A stretch of DNA of 64,000 nucleotides from the NCBI RefSeq assembly GCF_024586455.1, contig NC_065920.1, forward strand, positions 55,187,960 to 55,251,959, read 5' to 3'. Positions 21,926 to 34,239 of this stretch are shown here, piece by piece. The notes under the pieces were generated by a model that had not been told where the DNA came from, made no database searches, and saw only the letters and a list, made by a program, of their open reading frames with translations. Origin of the DNA: Bactrocera neohumeralis. Its lineage: Eukaryota; Arthropoda; Insecta; Diptera; Tephritidae. Each line of letters begins with the position of its first letter. The first letter of the stretch is position 1. Made by a program: the position numbers and the translations under genes.

Positions 21926-23470
21926 TAAAATCGTAGATGGGCGATGGACGCCCACAAATCGCCGTTAACCGAAAACGTACCAGTAAAGTACCATAACTAA
22001 GAACGAGGCACAAGGGGATCGCAGTTTCAAGGATCACACGGGGAAATTTTTTTGAAAAAGTGCGCGTGGCCCCGCCCTCTAAATGTGCATATCTCCTAAG
22101 CCGTTTAAGCTACAAAAAGAAAATTTGCTGAGTATATATTTTATAATTCCCGTCCTGCTATATGGTGCAGAGGCTTGGACGATGTCAACAACTGATGAGT
22201 CGACGTTGCGAGTTTTCGAGAGAAAAGTTCTGCGAAAGATTTATGGTCCTTTGCGCGTTGGCCAACGGCGAATATCGCATTAAAACGATGAGCTGTACGA
22301 GATATACGACGAAATTGATATATTCAAATTAAAAGACAGCGGCTACGCTGGCTAGGTCATGAAATCCGGATGGATGAAAACAAGCTCTGAAAGTAATCGA
22401 CGCAAATACCCGCCGGGGGAAGCAGAGGAAGAGGAAGACCTCCAAAGGACTCAGTGGAGAAGGACCTGGCCTCGATCGGAATATCCAATTGGCGCCACGT
22501 AGCGAAAAGAAGAAACGACTGGCGCGCTGTTGTTAACTCAGCTATAATCACATAAGCGGTGTCTACGCCAATTAAGAAGAAGAAGATATATTTTATAAGA
22601 ACTTCTTGACCGTGCGAAAATGGTTGAAATCAGAGGATAACGGCGCTCATTCCCATATAACGGTACTGTTAAAAACTATTAAAAGCGAGATAAATCAATA
22701 ACTAAATATGCCAGAGTCATTAAAGGTAACCCCCGAAGTAGTATTAGGGATTTAAGGATCCGACTCATTTCAACCAAATTCGGTACATAACATCTAACAT
22801 TCTTATTTCACAGTGCGAAAATGGGTGAAATCGGACAGCAAGCACGCCTACTTTCCATATAACACAATTTCAATCTTCATTTGCTTCTTTCCTTTCCAGT
22901 GTACAACTAAAGAAGCAATTAATATAACCGGATAAAACTTTGGTTGAATCGTGTCAGCTCCAATATACCTAACATAACGATTTTCGAACTTTTAAGTGAT
23001 TTTTTAGCGCATATATATATGCCAACATGTGAGTTTTCTCTATGAAAATAAGAGAGCGAGTTTTACTGATAACAGTGCGTCTTTGTCCCTAAAATGGACA
23101 CAATGGGGCAAAAACTTGACCTAGCACCTAGTATAACAGTCATATAATATCCGGGTGAATTTACTCCATATGATTGGTAATGATACCCGAATGAAACTCA
23201 GAGAATATTTTACTAGTATGTGGCATATTGATGGTTTGTAGTATTGACAAAAATGGATAAAATCGGAACGATACTACCCCAACAACCAAATACTACATAT
23301 AGTGATAATGGTTTTTCTAACAAATCATATGCCGAATGTGGAAGTCAGTGGAGTAACCTCTGATTGACTTTTCACACCTTAAGGTATTTTTGATTTGGCT
23401 TTGATTCCTGCAAGTTTCAAGAGTATAAAATGCACGGTTGCACCCGTCTTAGTCCTTCCTTACTTATTTT
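21926..23470 (+). mobile_element. Family B terminal-inverted-repeat element, split by an RTE insertion
   Basis: The right end reads 'TTTCAAGAGTATAAAATGCA' then a GGTTGCACCCG..TTAGTCCTTCCTTACTT terminus, similar to but distinct from family A. Internal modules again contain 'GCGCGTGGCCCCGCCCTCT' and 'GCGAAAATGGGTGAAATCGG'. There is no transposase frame. The element is interrupted at 22147-22585 by an RTE tail fragment. Partial copies lie at 5577, 11815, 13453, 26805, 47790, 52330, 58208, 59920 and 61256. Confidence 0.7.
22147..22585 (+). mobile_element. 5'-truncated RTE-clade retrotransposon with target duplication
   Basis: It encodes the RTE C-terminal segment, 'IIPVLLYGAEAWTMSTTDES' then TLRVFERKVLRKIYGPLR, followed by the basic GGSRGRGRP-like region and 'NWRHVAKRRNDWRAVVNSA'. 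It ends in GAAGAAGAAG. The 13-base sequence ATATATTTTATAA occurs at 22134-22146 and again at 22586-22598, flanking it exactly. This is a target-site duplication and fixes both ends. The last bases of the left copy overlap the element's own ATAA, a microhomology. Confidence 0.92.
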
Positions 23471-24049
23471 ATAATATGATTGAACAAGTGATACACAAGT
23501 ATACAAATTTTGGATGTGGTCTGTGAAAATTTCTCATGTTTTTTACGTCATTTGGGTGGTTTTAAATAGTTTTTTTTTTTTAATTTTTCAGAACAGCAGT
23601 GATGAACCCGGATTACAGCTTTCAAGGTTTTGTTCAACATGGTTGTGATTGATTATACCGTCACCAGCGCTGAACCAATTTATTTTCAGTATTTTTTTGC
23701 TACGGTCGAATAAATGTTTTAAAGTGCTACCAAAATTTTTGTGATAGTTAAGATTAAAAAAAATTATAAAGACAACATCAGTGTATATTGGATAAATTAA
23801 CTTAGCTATAATATATGACTTTGTATTTTCTCTTTGCAACAAATCCAAACATATTAGAATAATATTTATTTTGTTACTTAATTCGAAAAATAGTTTTTCA
23901 CAATTGATTGTTTTGAAATTCCATATTTTTATAAGGTTTTCTTTTATAGAATTATGAATTTTTTTTTATATTTTAAAATAAATTTCAGAATTTATATTTT
24001 TTTACGAAGATATAAGAAAAAGTGCAGATTAAAAATCAGCTCAGGTAAG
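23471..24049. other. No gene recognised
   Basis: AT-rich DNA with homopolymer T/A runs. Confidence 0.4.
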
Positions 24050-24490
24050 GAAATTCTTCAGCACAAACGCTGGTAATTGCATTACCTTGTGGCCCGCCTA
24101 CATTAGCGGGTCTAACTCGCTCAGAAACGGAAGTAATTTACAGCCGAAATACACGCACGCAAACCAAAGTGGGGCAATTGAAACCTATAGCATATGCACA
24201 GGCAACAAAAGCACAAATGCATATACTAACAAAGTACAAAATTTAAGCTCTGTTGCCTAATATATGTGTAAAATGTGTAGATCACGCCCACTTGGCACGG
24301 GCACACATTGGCGAAAACTTATAGCTCCGGGCTTTGAACCACCCAATGCGCAACTAAATCACCTACAACATACCCATAGCATACGATTGCCTTGCGGCTT
24401 ATTGCAACGCATATAAATTAACGGCACAGAGCTTGCGCCTGATCGCTTGTTCAGTCGAAGTGCCTAAAATGCTGCTTCACGTTTACACAT
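24050..24490 (+). promoter_or_regulatory. Candidate promoter region (TATA and initiator)
   Basis: This stretch is less AT-rich than its surroundings and not obviously repetitive. It holds ATATAAATTA at 24411 and a TCAGTC initiator match at 24451-24456. The spacing of about 40 bases is longer than the usual 30. The first ATG downstream (24469) opens a frame of only 9 codons, so any gene would need splicing. No downstream exon was recognised. Confidence 0.25.
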
Positions 24491-25176
24491 ATATCTAGCG
24501 AATATCAGGAGAATTAATATAGAAGCCATCGCACATAAACACATATCAAGCCATATTAGCTCGAAATACTAGTATTATTTAGAAATCAATTCAAATACAA
24601 TTTACAAGTGCAAATAATTTGTATTCGCCTTCTTTCTAGTATTTTTTCTGTATTGTAAAATGTATTTATTTTCTTGCCTATTTTTGGGCGTTACAGCCAG
24701 CTGCACTTATTACCGCCACATTAAATAATATGTTTTACTCTATCGCGTGCATTCCTGCTATAAAAAATCCGAATTTATTTAATTTTTACTCCGCTTTGCC
24801 TCCTAATCTTGCCTGCAGGAATCGGAGGTAATTAGTTTGCCTGCTTCAGGAAGTGAATTGACTTTGCACGGAAAGATTCTACTTGGAAATTTTATAAGTC
24901 ATATGATTCCATAGAGATCTATTCTAGCATTGGTTATAACTAAGCCTAAAACTAAAGTTTTGCTCAAATATGACAAATTCAAGTCCTTTATATCTGTGAT
25001 TAATAGTATAAGAACTGACAAGTTTGTATTTATTATTAACTTAATAGCAATTTTGCAATGCTAGCATTTAAATGAAATTAATTAATATTAAATTATAATT
25101 GAATGTGTAAAAACAAAATACTAGAAATTGATATCAATCACTAAGTAAAATATATTTATATTGCAATTGTATTTGT
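24491..25176. other. No gene recognised
   Basis: Unassigned DNA; a C-rich patch near 24700-24830 has no open frame. Confidence 0.4.
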
Positions 25177-25265
25177 ATACCCTAAACAGGTTATATCAAG
25201 TTTGCTACGAAATTTGTAGCAACTAAACTGAAACATAGGACTCTCTATAAGGTACTGCTTTGGGC
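25177..25265 (+). repeat. Family C left-end fragment
   Basis: It begins 'TACCCTAAACAGGTTATATC' then AAGTTTGC-ACGAAATTTGTA, equal to the start of the 4915 copy. A further diverged internal module may lie at 25735-25860 (ATAGCACATAGCTGCCA, TTCAAGTCCTTGAACGAAAG). Confidence 0.6.
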
Positions 25266-25269
25266 AAAA

Positions 25270-25900
25270 AATAGTAACATTTTGTTAAAATATTTTTTTC
25301 TCTAAGTTATTATGACTGTGTCACTCACAGTACTCTGTACCAAATGTCAAATCAAAATAATCACTAGAATTTAGTATACGCTTGTCTTTCTGAAGTATCT
25401 AAAGCGAATAAGGCGCTTTTTACGATGATTGGAATTATTCAACAAAGAAGTTTCGTACTGCATCGATTCTTTTTTGCCAAAGTTTAAGTAGTTTTAATTT
25501 TCAACCAATAACCATTTCCGGGGGAACCAATTTGAGTCACTGAAAGACACTAAACGCAAATTACTACGCGCATTAAAGGCTAAGAAATTACCTACTTTGA
25601 AGGGGATCGACATAGATTTGGAAGAATAAATTCAGAATTTTACAATTATGAAGAAAATCCTACACTTTTTTGCTTAAAGTAGTAATTCTTCTGGTCGTCT
25701 TTATATATGCAAACAATTCCCTCGGTTGTTGGGGCTTCGATCAAATTTGTCGGAAATGACGACATCGGACAACTATAGCACATAGCTGCCACTCCAGCTG
25801 CCTAATCAAATTCAAGTCCTTGAACGAAAGCGTTTCGTTAATATTTTTACATTCTAGTTTCTTTATAACTACTTATAAGCAATACAAAAATACAAGATAA
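25270..25900. other. No gene recognised
   Basis: Apart from the weak family C module near 25735-25860, nothing was assigned. Confidence 0.35.
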
Positions 25901-25904
25901 AACC

Positions 25905-26070
25905 AAAAAATAAACATTTCAAATAAATATTCGACGCAGTTGAAAGAGATAATTTTCTAAAACTAATTGCCAAAGAATGTTTGTTAGAATTATAATAAAC
26001 AATCCCCATTAAATCGGAAGTCACTGTTTTTTTTTTTTTAATTAGGAACCCCCGAAATGGATCACTCTAT
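25905..26070 (+). pseudogene. 3' end of a Tc1/mariner-type transposon
   Basis: It shows 'TGCCAAAGAATGTTTGTTAG', 'AATAAACAATCCCCATTAAA' and 'CCCGAAATGGATCACTCTAT', the same 3' landmarks as in 19980-20095. The coding part is reduced to the last few codons. Confidence 0.7.
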
Positions 26071-26074
26071 AGAT

Positions 26075-26804
26075 ACAAATGTAAAGTACTTAACGTGCAA
26101 AGGAAACACCATTATCACCATTTCAATAAGAAGTAGTTAAGATGCTATAATAATGCATTTTTCACTCACTTGGGCGGAAAATACCATCACGCAGAACTCA
26201 TAAGGCAAACAGCGAAGACCACCCACCCATACTTGTGAAAATATATTGCTGCACTCGTATAATGTTCTTGCGCCAAATAAAAATGTCACTTTGGGAAGTG
26301 CATTAATAGCAGCGATTAAGGGCAAGCGCTTGGATATAAATATTACTTGCATGCATAACCTTTTCTGCAAGCTTCAAACACACATACGAACATGTGTACA
26401 TATGAGTATATCGAAAGGTTAACTACTTTTCTTTATGTGATTTCCTTTGTTTGCTTTTAGCGAAGAAATCGAACGTTTTAATGACTTGATGCCTTTTCAA
26501 ACAGAATACAGAATTTTCATTTTAAGGCTTTTGCATACTATGGAGCTCTCACACTTGGCTTACTTTTACTTTGTTGTAGAAAATTGAAATTTTATTGCAT
26601 ACTTTACAACGTCCGACACGCAGTTAAACCCAAGATGGGTTATACTATATATGCCACGTGAGTGCAAATGGTAACAAATATAAAATAATATTACAACATA
26701 TGTGTGTAGTCTTCCAAGTTCTTATACTGCTAGATTTTCATTTTGAATATATGTAAGTACATCTGCTGTACTATGAACTAAAAAAAAATAAAGTAAAACT
26801 ACAG
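26075..26804. other. No gene recognised
   Basis: Unassigned DNA; a 77-codon minus-strand frame (26370-26137) matches nothing I know. Confidence 0.4.
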
Positions 26805-27460
26805 GTATGGGGGATCAGGAAAGCATTGACCGCATTCAACCCATTTTAGACAGGGAGGCATATTACTATCAGGATAGGATTCTCTCTGAATTTCAATTAT
26901 ATATCTGACACACTGACCCATATTTGCGGTAAAAAAGTCAACTGTAGGTACTGAGGTCCAAATATGTGGTACCTAAGGGCTTGAACAGTTTTTGTTGAAA
27001 TTTGACAATTTTTGGTCATAAAGTGGCAGACTCTAAAAGTATTACTCGTGGAAATGTTTATTCTTTTATATTAATTGCTTTTTGATTTGTAGACGCGAAA
27101 GGAAAGAATCAAATGGGATTTAAAACTGTTGGAAGTAGGCGTAGATATATCCTGATTTATAATAACCCATTTTCGCACAGCAACATAAAAATGGGAGACA
27201 TTCTTCTCAAAGATACCAAATGTGGTTAACATCGGTCATGCGGGTTTGAAGATATGTAATTTTACCTAAAAATTTGCGATTGTTCAATTTTGACACCATC
27301 CTCCCGCGGGTAAAATTTAAATTTTTACAGTTATATGGGGAGGCAGCGGGTATATCATCCGATTTCATATATTTTCATACTATCAATAGCTCTAGACGTA
27401 CTTGATTGTTGTAGCTTTAGTAGTTTAGGCGATAGTTAGGATTAGTAAAAAAGATATTTG
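26805..27460 (-). repeat. Family B fragment, reverse orientation
   Basis: It contains 'GGGGGATCAGGAAAGCATTG', 'TTTGCGGTAAAAAAGTCAAC', 'GTTGGAAGTAGGCGTAG' and 'GGGGAGGCAGCGGGTATATC', the reverse of landmarks in the 21926 copy. The modules are degenerate and both terminal repeats are missing. Confidence 0.55.
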
Positions 27461-27726
27461 GAGAGCTTACCTGAGACTTGAGACTAGCTGTCAGTCTCTT
27501 CTTGAGGAATAAGACAGAAAATCGCCCTATGGATTAAGACACATTTTTAATCAAGAAAACTTTGATTTTGAAACAAGTCGGCTTGGATATTTCTGTTAAA
27601 GTAATCTTTTAAAAATATTTTCATAAACTAATTCAGTTATTCTTTCATTCAGGTCGAATAAGTATATCTTTAGAAGCTTTATTTAACGTTGCAGTTATAT
27701 CTTCTATTTTTAATCGGTCTACACAC

Positions 27727-29455
27727 AGGGTTGTGCGTTGGGTTTGGGACCCGTCACTTAAAAAAGCGCACCCAATGAAAAATTACCAACAGCCTCGGAA
27801 GAGAAACCCCCCTTTTGATGACGACCATGGCAAACGAAATAAGGACTACGAATTGAGGGCATGCACCTGGAATATCCGGTCCCTTAATTGGGAAGGTGCC
27901 GCTGCCCAGCTGGTTGATGTCCTCGCAAAAATAAAGGCTGACATCACCGCCGTCCAAGAAATGCGATGGACGGGACAAGGACAGAGACGAGTAGGTCCTT
28001 GTGGTATTTACTACAGTGGCCATATAAAGGAGCGCAAGTTTGGTGTGGGATTCGTGGTGGGAGAGAGACTCCGTCGCCGAGTACTATCATTCACACTGGT
28101 AAATGAAGGTCTAGCCACAATCCGCTTCAAAGCGAGGTTCTTCAAGATATCGCTGATTTGCGTCCACGCCCCGCCGGCAGAGAAGGACGATGTGACCAAA
28201 GATGCTTTCTATGAGTGCTTGGAGCGCGCCTATGAGAGCTCCCCCCGCCACGACGTCAAAATCGTGCTTGGGGTGGGCAAAGAAGGTATCTTTGGCACTA
28301 CAGTCGGTAAATTTGGCCTCCACTACTAAACATCCCCAAATGGGTTGAGGCTGATCGACTTCGCCTGGGCCCGACATATGTTATCTCTGTTACTAGATTC
28401 CAGCACAAGAAAATACAGTTCTTGTTGCAGCCGCCTCTGTGCAGCAAAAAGCGCATGTCAACAAACACAAGGAAGGTTCGACGTCGAAAAGCTCCAATCA
28501 CAACAGACAGCCGAACGATTTTCTACTCGGTTTGCACTCATGATCTCTGAGAGCACTCGTCGACAACTGGGTATAAGGGAACTGTGGAACAGCATTTCAA
28601 ACTCCTAACGTACAGCTGCAACCGAAACCATTGGTTTTCGGAAAATGCAAAAGAACAGCTGGTACGACGATACCAAACCAAGTTTCAGACAAGGCCACTC
28701 CCTGTTGTGCGACTTCTTCAACATGCTGCTGGAGAAAATAATTCGAGCTGCAGAACTTAATCGAGCAGGTACAATCTTTTATAAGAGTGTGCAGCTGCTG
28801 GCGTATGCCGATGATATTGATAAGTCGTCGCACTCACGACTTGGCTCTCACGTCACTGTTGATCGTCATAACTTTGAAGTTGTAGATAGTTTCGTATATT
28901 TGGGAACCAGCATAAACACCACCAACAATGTCAACTTGCCAACAGGTGCTACTTCGGACTGAGTAGGCAATTGAAAAGTAAAGTCCTCTCTCGACGAACC
29001 AAAACCAAACTGTATAAGTCACTCATAATTCCCGTCCTGCTATATGGCGCAGAGGCTTGGACGATGACAACAACTGATGAGTCGACGTTGCGAGTTTTCG
29101 AGAGTAAAGTTCTGCGAAAGATTTATGGTCCTTTGCGCATCGGCCACGGCGAATATCGCATTCGATGAAACGATGAGCTGTACGAGATATACGACGACAT
29201 TGACGCGATAGGTCATGTTGTCCAAATGGACGAAAACAATTCGGCTCTGAAAGTATTCGACGCAGTACCCGCCGGGGGAAGCAGAAGAAGAGGAAGACCT
29301 CCACTCCGTTGGAATGACTAAGTGGAGAAGGACTTGGCTTCGCTTTAAATATCCAATTGGCGCCACGTAGCGAAAAGAAGAAACGACTGGCGCGCTGTTG
29401 TTAACTCGGCTATAATCGCGTAAGCAGTGGCTACGCCAGTAAAGAAAAAGAAAGA
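27727..29455 (+). mobile_element. RTE-clade non-LTR retrotransposon, internally deleted
   Basis: The 5' part encodes an apurinic-type endonuclease, with 'ACTWNIRSLNWEGAAAQLVD' then VLAKIKADITAVQEMRW (metal-binding N and E) at 27733-28329. It is truncated before the end of the domain. The RT core is mostly deleted. What remains is GHSLLCDFFN..LLEKIIRA, 'VQLLAYADDID' (RT motif C) at about 28790-28820, then 'LLYGAEAWTMTTTDESTLRV' and GGSRRRGRPPLRWND. It ends 'GCTACGCCAGTAAAG' plus an AAAG-rich tail. At least five frame breaks make it dead. The 5' end coincides with CACAGGGTTGTGCG, also present in the copy at 53163-55290. Confidence 0.9.
27733..28329 (+). pseudogene. RTE endonuclease domain remnant
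   Basis: This is the longest uninterrupted frame of the RTE copy, 198 codons. Residues 42-80 hold the TWNIRSLN and QEMRW signatures of the exonuclease-endonuclease-phosphatase fold. Residues 110-160 hold VGFVVGERLRRRVL and ISLICVHAPPAEK. The expected DxN active-site region ('DFNARVG' in relatives) reads VLGVGKEG here, so that motif is lost. The catalytic SDH region at the C-terminus is absent because of the downstream deletion. Confidence 0.85.
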
Positions 29456-32400
29456 GGATATTAAGTATGCAAGAAGCGAATCCTGACCATGTTTTTTTAT
29501 TCTTATTATTTTCGTTGGATTCCTTTTGGTTTTTCTACGTCTTCTTCCGCTTTTTTCATTTAAGGCCCCACGAAAATTCAAAACGTACAGCGATTTTATT
29601 TGTAAAAGTAGAAATAGTTGCATCGAAATTCGTACGCTAAAAATCAGACGGAATAAGGTTTAGTATTCAAAAAGAGTAAAAATAGTAAGTAGAAAAGATG
29701 AAGAGGGCTTTAAATTTTAGCAAGAAGAAAATCGGAAGAACAAAGAAATATATAATTGATCAGTATTGACCGCTTTCATCTTCTGTCATAAATATGAAGT
29801 CACTCAAAAGTCTTCGCCCAATTTCAATCTGCTGAAATGCAAATCAAACTCCTTGCATCCTGTACAAACAACACACTCGCATTTTACATCTGCGTTCAGC
29901 TCAGGCTAAGTCACCGTGATTTTTATTCAAATGTTATTGTTATTGCAAAACGAATTCCGCATATGACTCTTGTGGCGGCAAGCAATGTTTTCATGGCATG
30001 TGCGTTCCTACCACTGATTCCAGTTCAATGTATTGTGATTGCAATGCTGTTTTTAGTTTCTTTCTTCTTCCAGACTTTTTTCCACATCTTCACTCTTAAC
30101 CAGCATAGCGGTGCTCTTAAGCTGCAACAAAAAGGGAAATTTTTCAATACTCACCCATCCACACATTACATATTGCATGCACATTCGTAGTAGCTACTAA
30201 ATATATCTATATAGCGTTTAGCATTTTCTTGATAGAATAAGAATGCAAATAGCTAGATAAAATTGCAATAGTAGAAGTGTAGAGCACGAAAGGAGTGTTA
30301 CAGACAAATGCTTAAGGTCGAATAGAAAGAAATGTTTAGCTACCACAGAGCAGCAAAAGCATCTTCTTCTTCGATTCTTCAGGTAGTAGTGTGGTAGTTT
30401 TTTTGGTTTGAATTGCTTTTGTAACTATTATGGTTTACCTTTATTTAGATTCATGTGCATGTGTTCGTATAAGTACTAAGGCCAACAAAGCAAAGAGCTA
30501 AATTTATGTACATTATTTCTTTCCTAGTGCTCTTCTAAATATCTGTTTTGCTGTTTTGGCAATAGCATTTAACAATTTACTGGGAATTTCCAATGGAGGT
30601 TGCAAAATTCTTCAATTAAAGCTTTTTTCATTTAACTTTTAGTGTTTCGAAATACTAATATTCCTATCAAGACAATTCCTCTGTTTATATTTATAGCTGT
30701 GATGTATTTATAGGAGAAACTGTATAAACATTGTACAGAAATATGTATATTAAAACTTAGTATTGTATTCGTATCAGCATAGCCGATCAAATCTAAAATA
30801 TCTTCACAACTTATGATAAGAATTCGCAATAATTCGCAAAATTATATATTCGAATCACGTGAATGATATGACATCTACTTTTATGTAGGCATCACATCAG
30901 CAGACTGTAGATCTTTTCACCAGAGCTTTCATATTTACCCCACAAACGGCAATGCATTATATGACGTCACATCATATGCATATGACGATATGATGATAGA
31001 ACATAATAAACATATTATGTCATCATAAAGTTTGATAACACATCGCAACAAATTACAACATAGTACATCACCTCTCGTTACATCACATCACTTGGCAATG
31101 TCGCATCACTTCAAAATCATCGTTCGGAAAATCGTTGCATCTTTCTATTTGCTTAAATACGCATACATATTTACCTTGATTAATTCTAATGTAATCGGCT
31201 TTGATACAATCCTAGCTCTATCCTTGGGTGCTCGTTACATACCCTTGAAGTATTGGTATACATACGCTTGATAATTCATATTAGAATCGAATGACAGCAA
31301 ATTTTAGAAGCAATTAATATTGCTAGCTACTTCCAATTTGCATCGATGTTTATTGCTTTTGTTGTTACAACATATGGTATAGATTGAATATGTGCATATG
31401 ATACTTGAGTAATATCGATTTGATGTTTGTACTAATACGCAACAAATGAGAAGATACGGACAAATACACAGAAAGAGCAATCAACAGACATAAAGGTTAA
31501 TATCATAGAACAAATTTAATGGCTTTTAGGAAGCAATTAAATCAAACAATAGCAAGGCCAATAACAATGGTAAGAAATATGAATTTTATAGCAGAGAAAA
31601 TGTTGATGGAAGTATAAATTATGTGGGTTAGTGTGGGACATAAATGGAGAAATATAAATATAGGGAAAGTTGTTTTGATTGAATTCGAAAGCATCAATTT
31701 AAATAAAACTCAAATATGGGGAGTGAAACATCGTTGCTCTTGGCCGTCACCGATTTTTGTTTTCAATAATAAATGAGATAATAAGTAACAATTTAAAATA
31801 AATAGAAAATTGTCACTGGCAACCGAATTTGGCAACCGTAAAATGACAAACAGCTCAGGCGTCAGCCGCATTGTAGCCAACAATGGCAATTATAATAACA
31901 TAAATACATTGAACGTAAAGCAACATCTGTTGCTTCGGGATATATGTGCCGTATACATACATACATAAATATATTAAGGTGTCTGTTATTTTCAAATTAT
32001 AATTTTTTTTTCAAATTTTCAGTTTGCAATCTAAAAAGGACTAAACATAACCAATTCTTCCTTTTCAATTTACATATATTATATTTATTTCTACATGTAA
32101 AAAACATGGAATTTTTTAATATTTCGCAGTAAGCAACTAAATCTACAACTTTCAAAAGGAATGTTCTAATACAAAATTATTTGTTCTACTAAAATTGTTT
32201 GGATACTTTTTTTTTAAATCATTTCTTTAAAAGTTATGTGAAGTTAACTTCTAATGATCGGAACATTCATACAAGTGATTTGTACATTGTATTTTGCTCA
32301 CACGACATTCTGTACATGGTGAATACGGTATATACTCGTAGTATTTGATGCCTGACTTTAACCGCAAATAACTTTTAAAGGTCTGACTTTATGAGAAAAA

Positions 32401-32590
32401 TACATCACAACTTTTGTTGAGGATAAAATTTCATACTAAAATATTACTGTCTCAAAGTTCACGATTAATTGCTTTGGACTAAAGTTTATTATAAATTATC
32501 AAAAATTTATTATAAATTAAAAAAAAAGTAAAATGATTTAAATACTATTGAAATAGGATCCGTTTTTCTAAAGATAAAAACTTAAACTTT
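29456..32590. other. No gene recognised over about 3.1 kb
   Basis: Unassigned DNA. The best frame is 29837-30190 (+, 117 codons) with a hydrophobic patch around residues 50-85. It has no recognisable family, and I treat it as chance. The stretch 30860-31090 is rich in short ATCACATCA-type motifs. Confidence 0.4.
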
Positions 32591-32593
32591 AGG

Positions 32594-32905
32594 TTCTGAA
32601 CAAAAACATCACTGACAGTTAAAAAAATTAACTTCATACAAAGAAACAGCGTATATTTTCATTTCTGACCTTAATATTTATAAACGATATATAGCTAATT
32701 ATTAGGATCTAACACATAATCAGTTTGATTTCTCTTATTGTTCTGTACAAAAACATCACTGACACTTGTTGATGACAAGTGAAGTCAAGTATACAATTTT
32801 AATGAGCATTCATACAAACATGAAAAACACAATGAAAGTATATTTTCATTTCTGATTAGTTATATGGACATTTATAAACGATATATAGCTAATTATTAGA
32901 TCTTA
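32594..32905 (+). repeat. Diverged tandem duplication, two units
   Basis: The units 32594-32711 and 32741-32905 share 'TACAAAAACATCACTGACA' (with one change), 'TATATTTTCATTTCTGA' and 'TTTATAAACGATATATAGCT' followed by AATTATTAG-ATCT. The second unit carries an extra segment of about 45 bases (GTTGATGACAAGTGAAGTCA). Confidence 0.85.
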
Positions 32906-32909
32906 TTTA

Positions 32910-33635
32910 CATCTGACATGGAAATGCAAATAATTTGTGCGTTTAAAGATCGTACACAAAAATCATTATAAGCGGTACAAATCAAGTATCCAATATAAAC
33001 ATTAAAAATGTCACATAAAATATTGGTCCATATTTAGGAACTTTGGGAGTGCGATTATAATAAATGTTATTTCGAAAGTCTTCATTATTACATCTCCAAA
33101 TCGAATACAGCTGGTCAAAAGTACACAACGAACTTTATTCGCAGTAATCGTGTTTTCTTGTTGTCATTGTTATTGTTGTGCAAAAAAATGCTATGTTGTT
33201 GTAAACCTTGATTTATGCACTAGCGACTGAAGTCAATTTGATAAAGATGACGGTACATAAGACTGAAAACGGAGCAAGTTAGCTGAAGTTTAACGGTGGT
33301 CAAAAATATTTACACAAAACTTAAACTTTAGTTTCTTGTATTTATTATCGATAATTTTTTAATTTTGTTATTTAGCTTAACTTACTGCAATAAGGTGGTA
33401 AATTTATAGTTGGTTACATCGCCTTTCGTATCAATAACTGCCTGTAATCTGCTTGGCAGTTTGCTTATTGCTTCAGAATTTCGCTATGTCTATAACACTA
33501 TTCCTGTTTCAACCACCAATCTGGTTAATCATTATAGCATAAAGAGTTAAGTATGTCTATAGGCAACTTTTACTGAATTTAAACATGCATCCACATGCAC
33601 GTGTAATACGATATATAAGACTTCTTAATATGTTT
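32910..33635. other. No gene recognised
   Basis: Unassigned AT-rich DNA. Confidence 0.4.
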
Positions 33636-33639
33636 ATCA

Positions 33640-33990
33640 ATATTCATTTTCCAATTTAGTTGTGTATCTGTCTTGATCCCCAAATATATTGGTGTGGGGG
33701 ACAGAAAAATTGTACCACCACCGTATGAGGGATGTAGAAATTGAGGTACCATAGGTTGGTTTATTCAAGAACAACATCAATTCCGTCTTATCAGGGTTAA
33801 CCTTAGTCCGTTGTTCGCGACCCATAGTTGTAAACTTCGTAAGGGTCCTTCCATAATCTCACTGATTGTGAAAGGAAAATACCTGATACCATTGAAACTA
33901 CATCATCTGCATAAGATACTGCTTTAATTCCTCCTCAATTAAGTAGAAATAGTATATCGTTCAGTGCAACGAGGAAAGTTCTTGTGCTCA
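33640..33990 (-). pseudogene. Non-LTR reverse transcriptase fragment (R1/Jockey-like)
   Basis: On the minus strand from about 33950 the reading 'GGIKAVSYADDVVSMVSG' contains the RT YADD motif. After frame shifts follow 'MEGPLRSLQLWVANNGLR' and KVNPDKTELMLFLNKPTYG, the typical thumb region of R1-superfamily elements. A YLG-like stretch near 33690 completes it. Only this strip of about 110 residues remains. Confidence 0.8.
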
Positions 33991-34239
33991 TGTAAATTGT
34001 TGATGTCACTGAGCCGTGGGTTACTCAACTTTAGTGTTGAGTTGTTTAGTCGAAGAGACTGAAACCCATATCGTCGTCTTCCTTATATTTCGGAAGAAGA
34101 GAACAAAAACCAATGTTAGTCATCAAAACTCGCTAAATATTCATTTTTTTCAATCCCATCATGAAATTTCCTTGCAAATACCCCAAAAAAAATTCCCTGA
34201 AAATTTGAGCCCTTAATATTAACATTAAGGACTGGACCA

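Noticed and set aside
29837..30190. 117-codon plus-strand frame with a possible membrane segment
   Set aside because: Hydrophobicity alone is weak evidence in AT-rich DNA, where T-rich codons give F, L and I. No homology recognised.
30860..31090. Possible array of short repeats (ATCACATCA, ATATGAC)
   Set aside because: Spacing is irregular and the repeats are only 5-8 bases. This is simple-sequence bias, not a CRISPR or satellite array.
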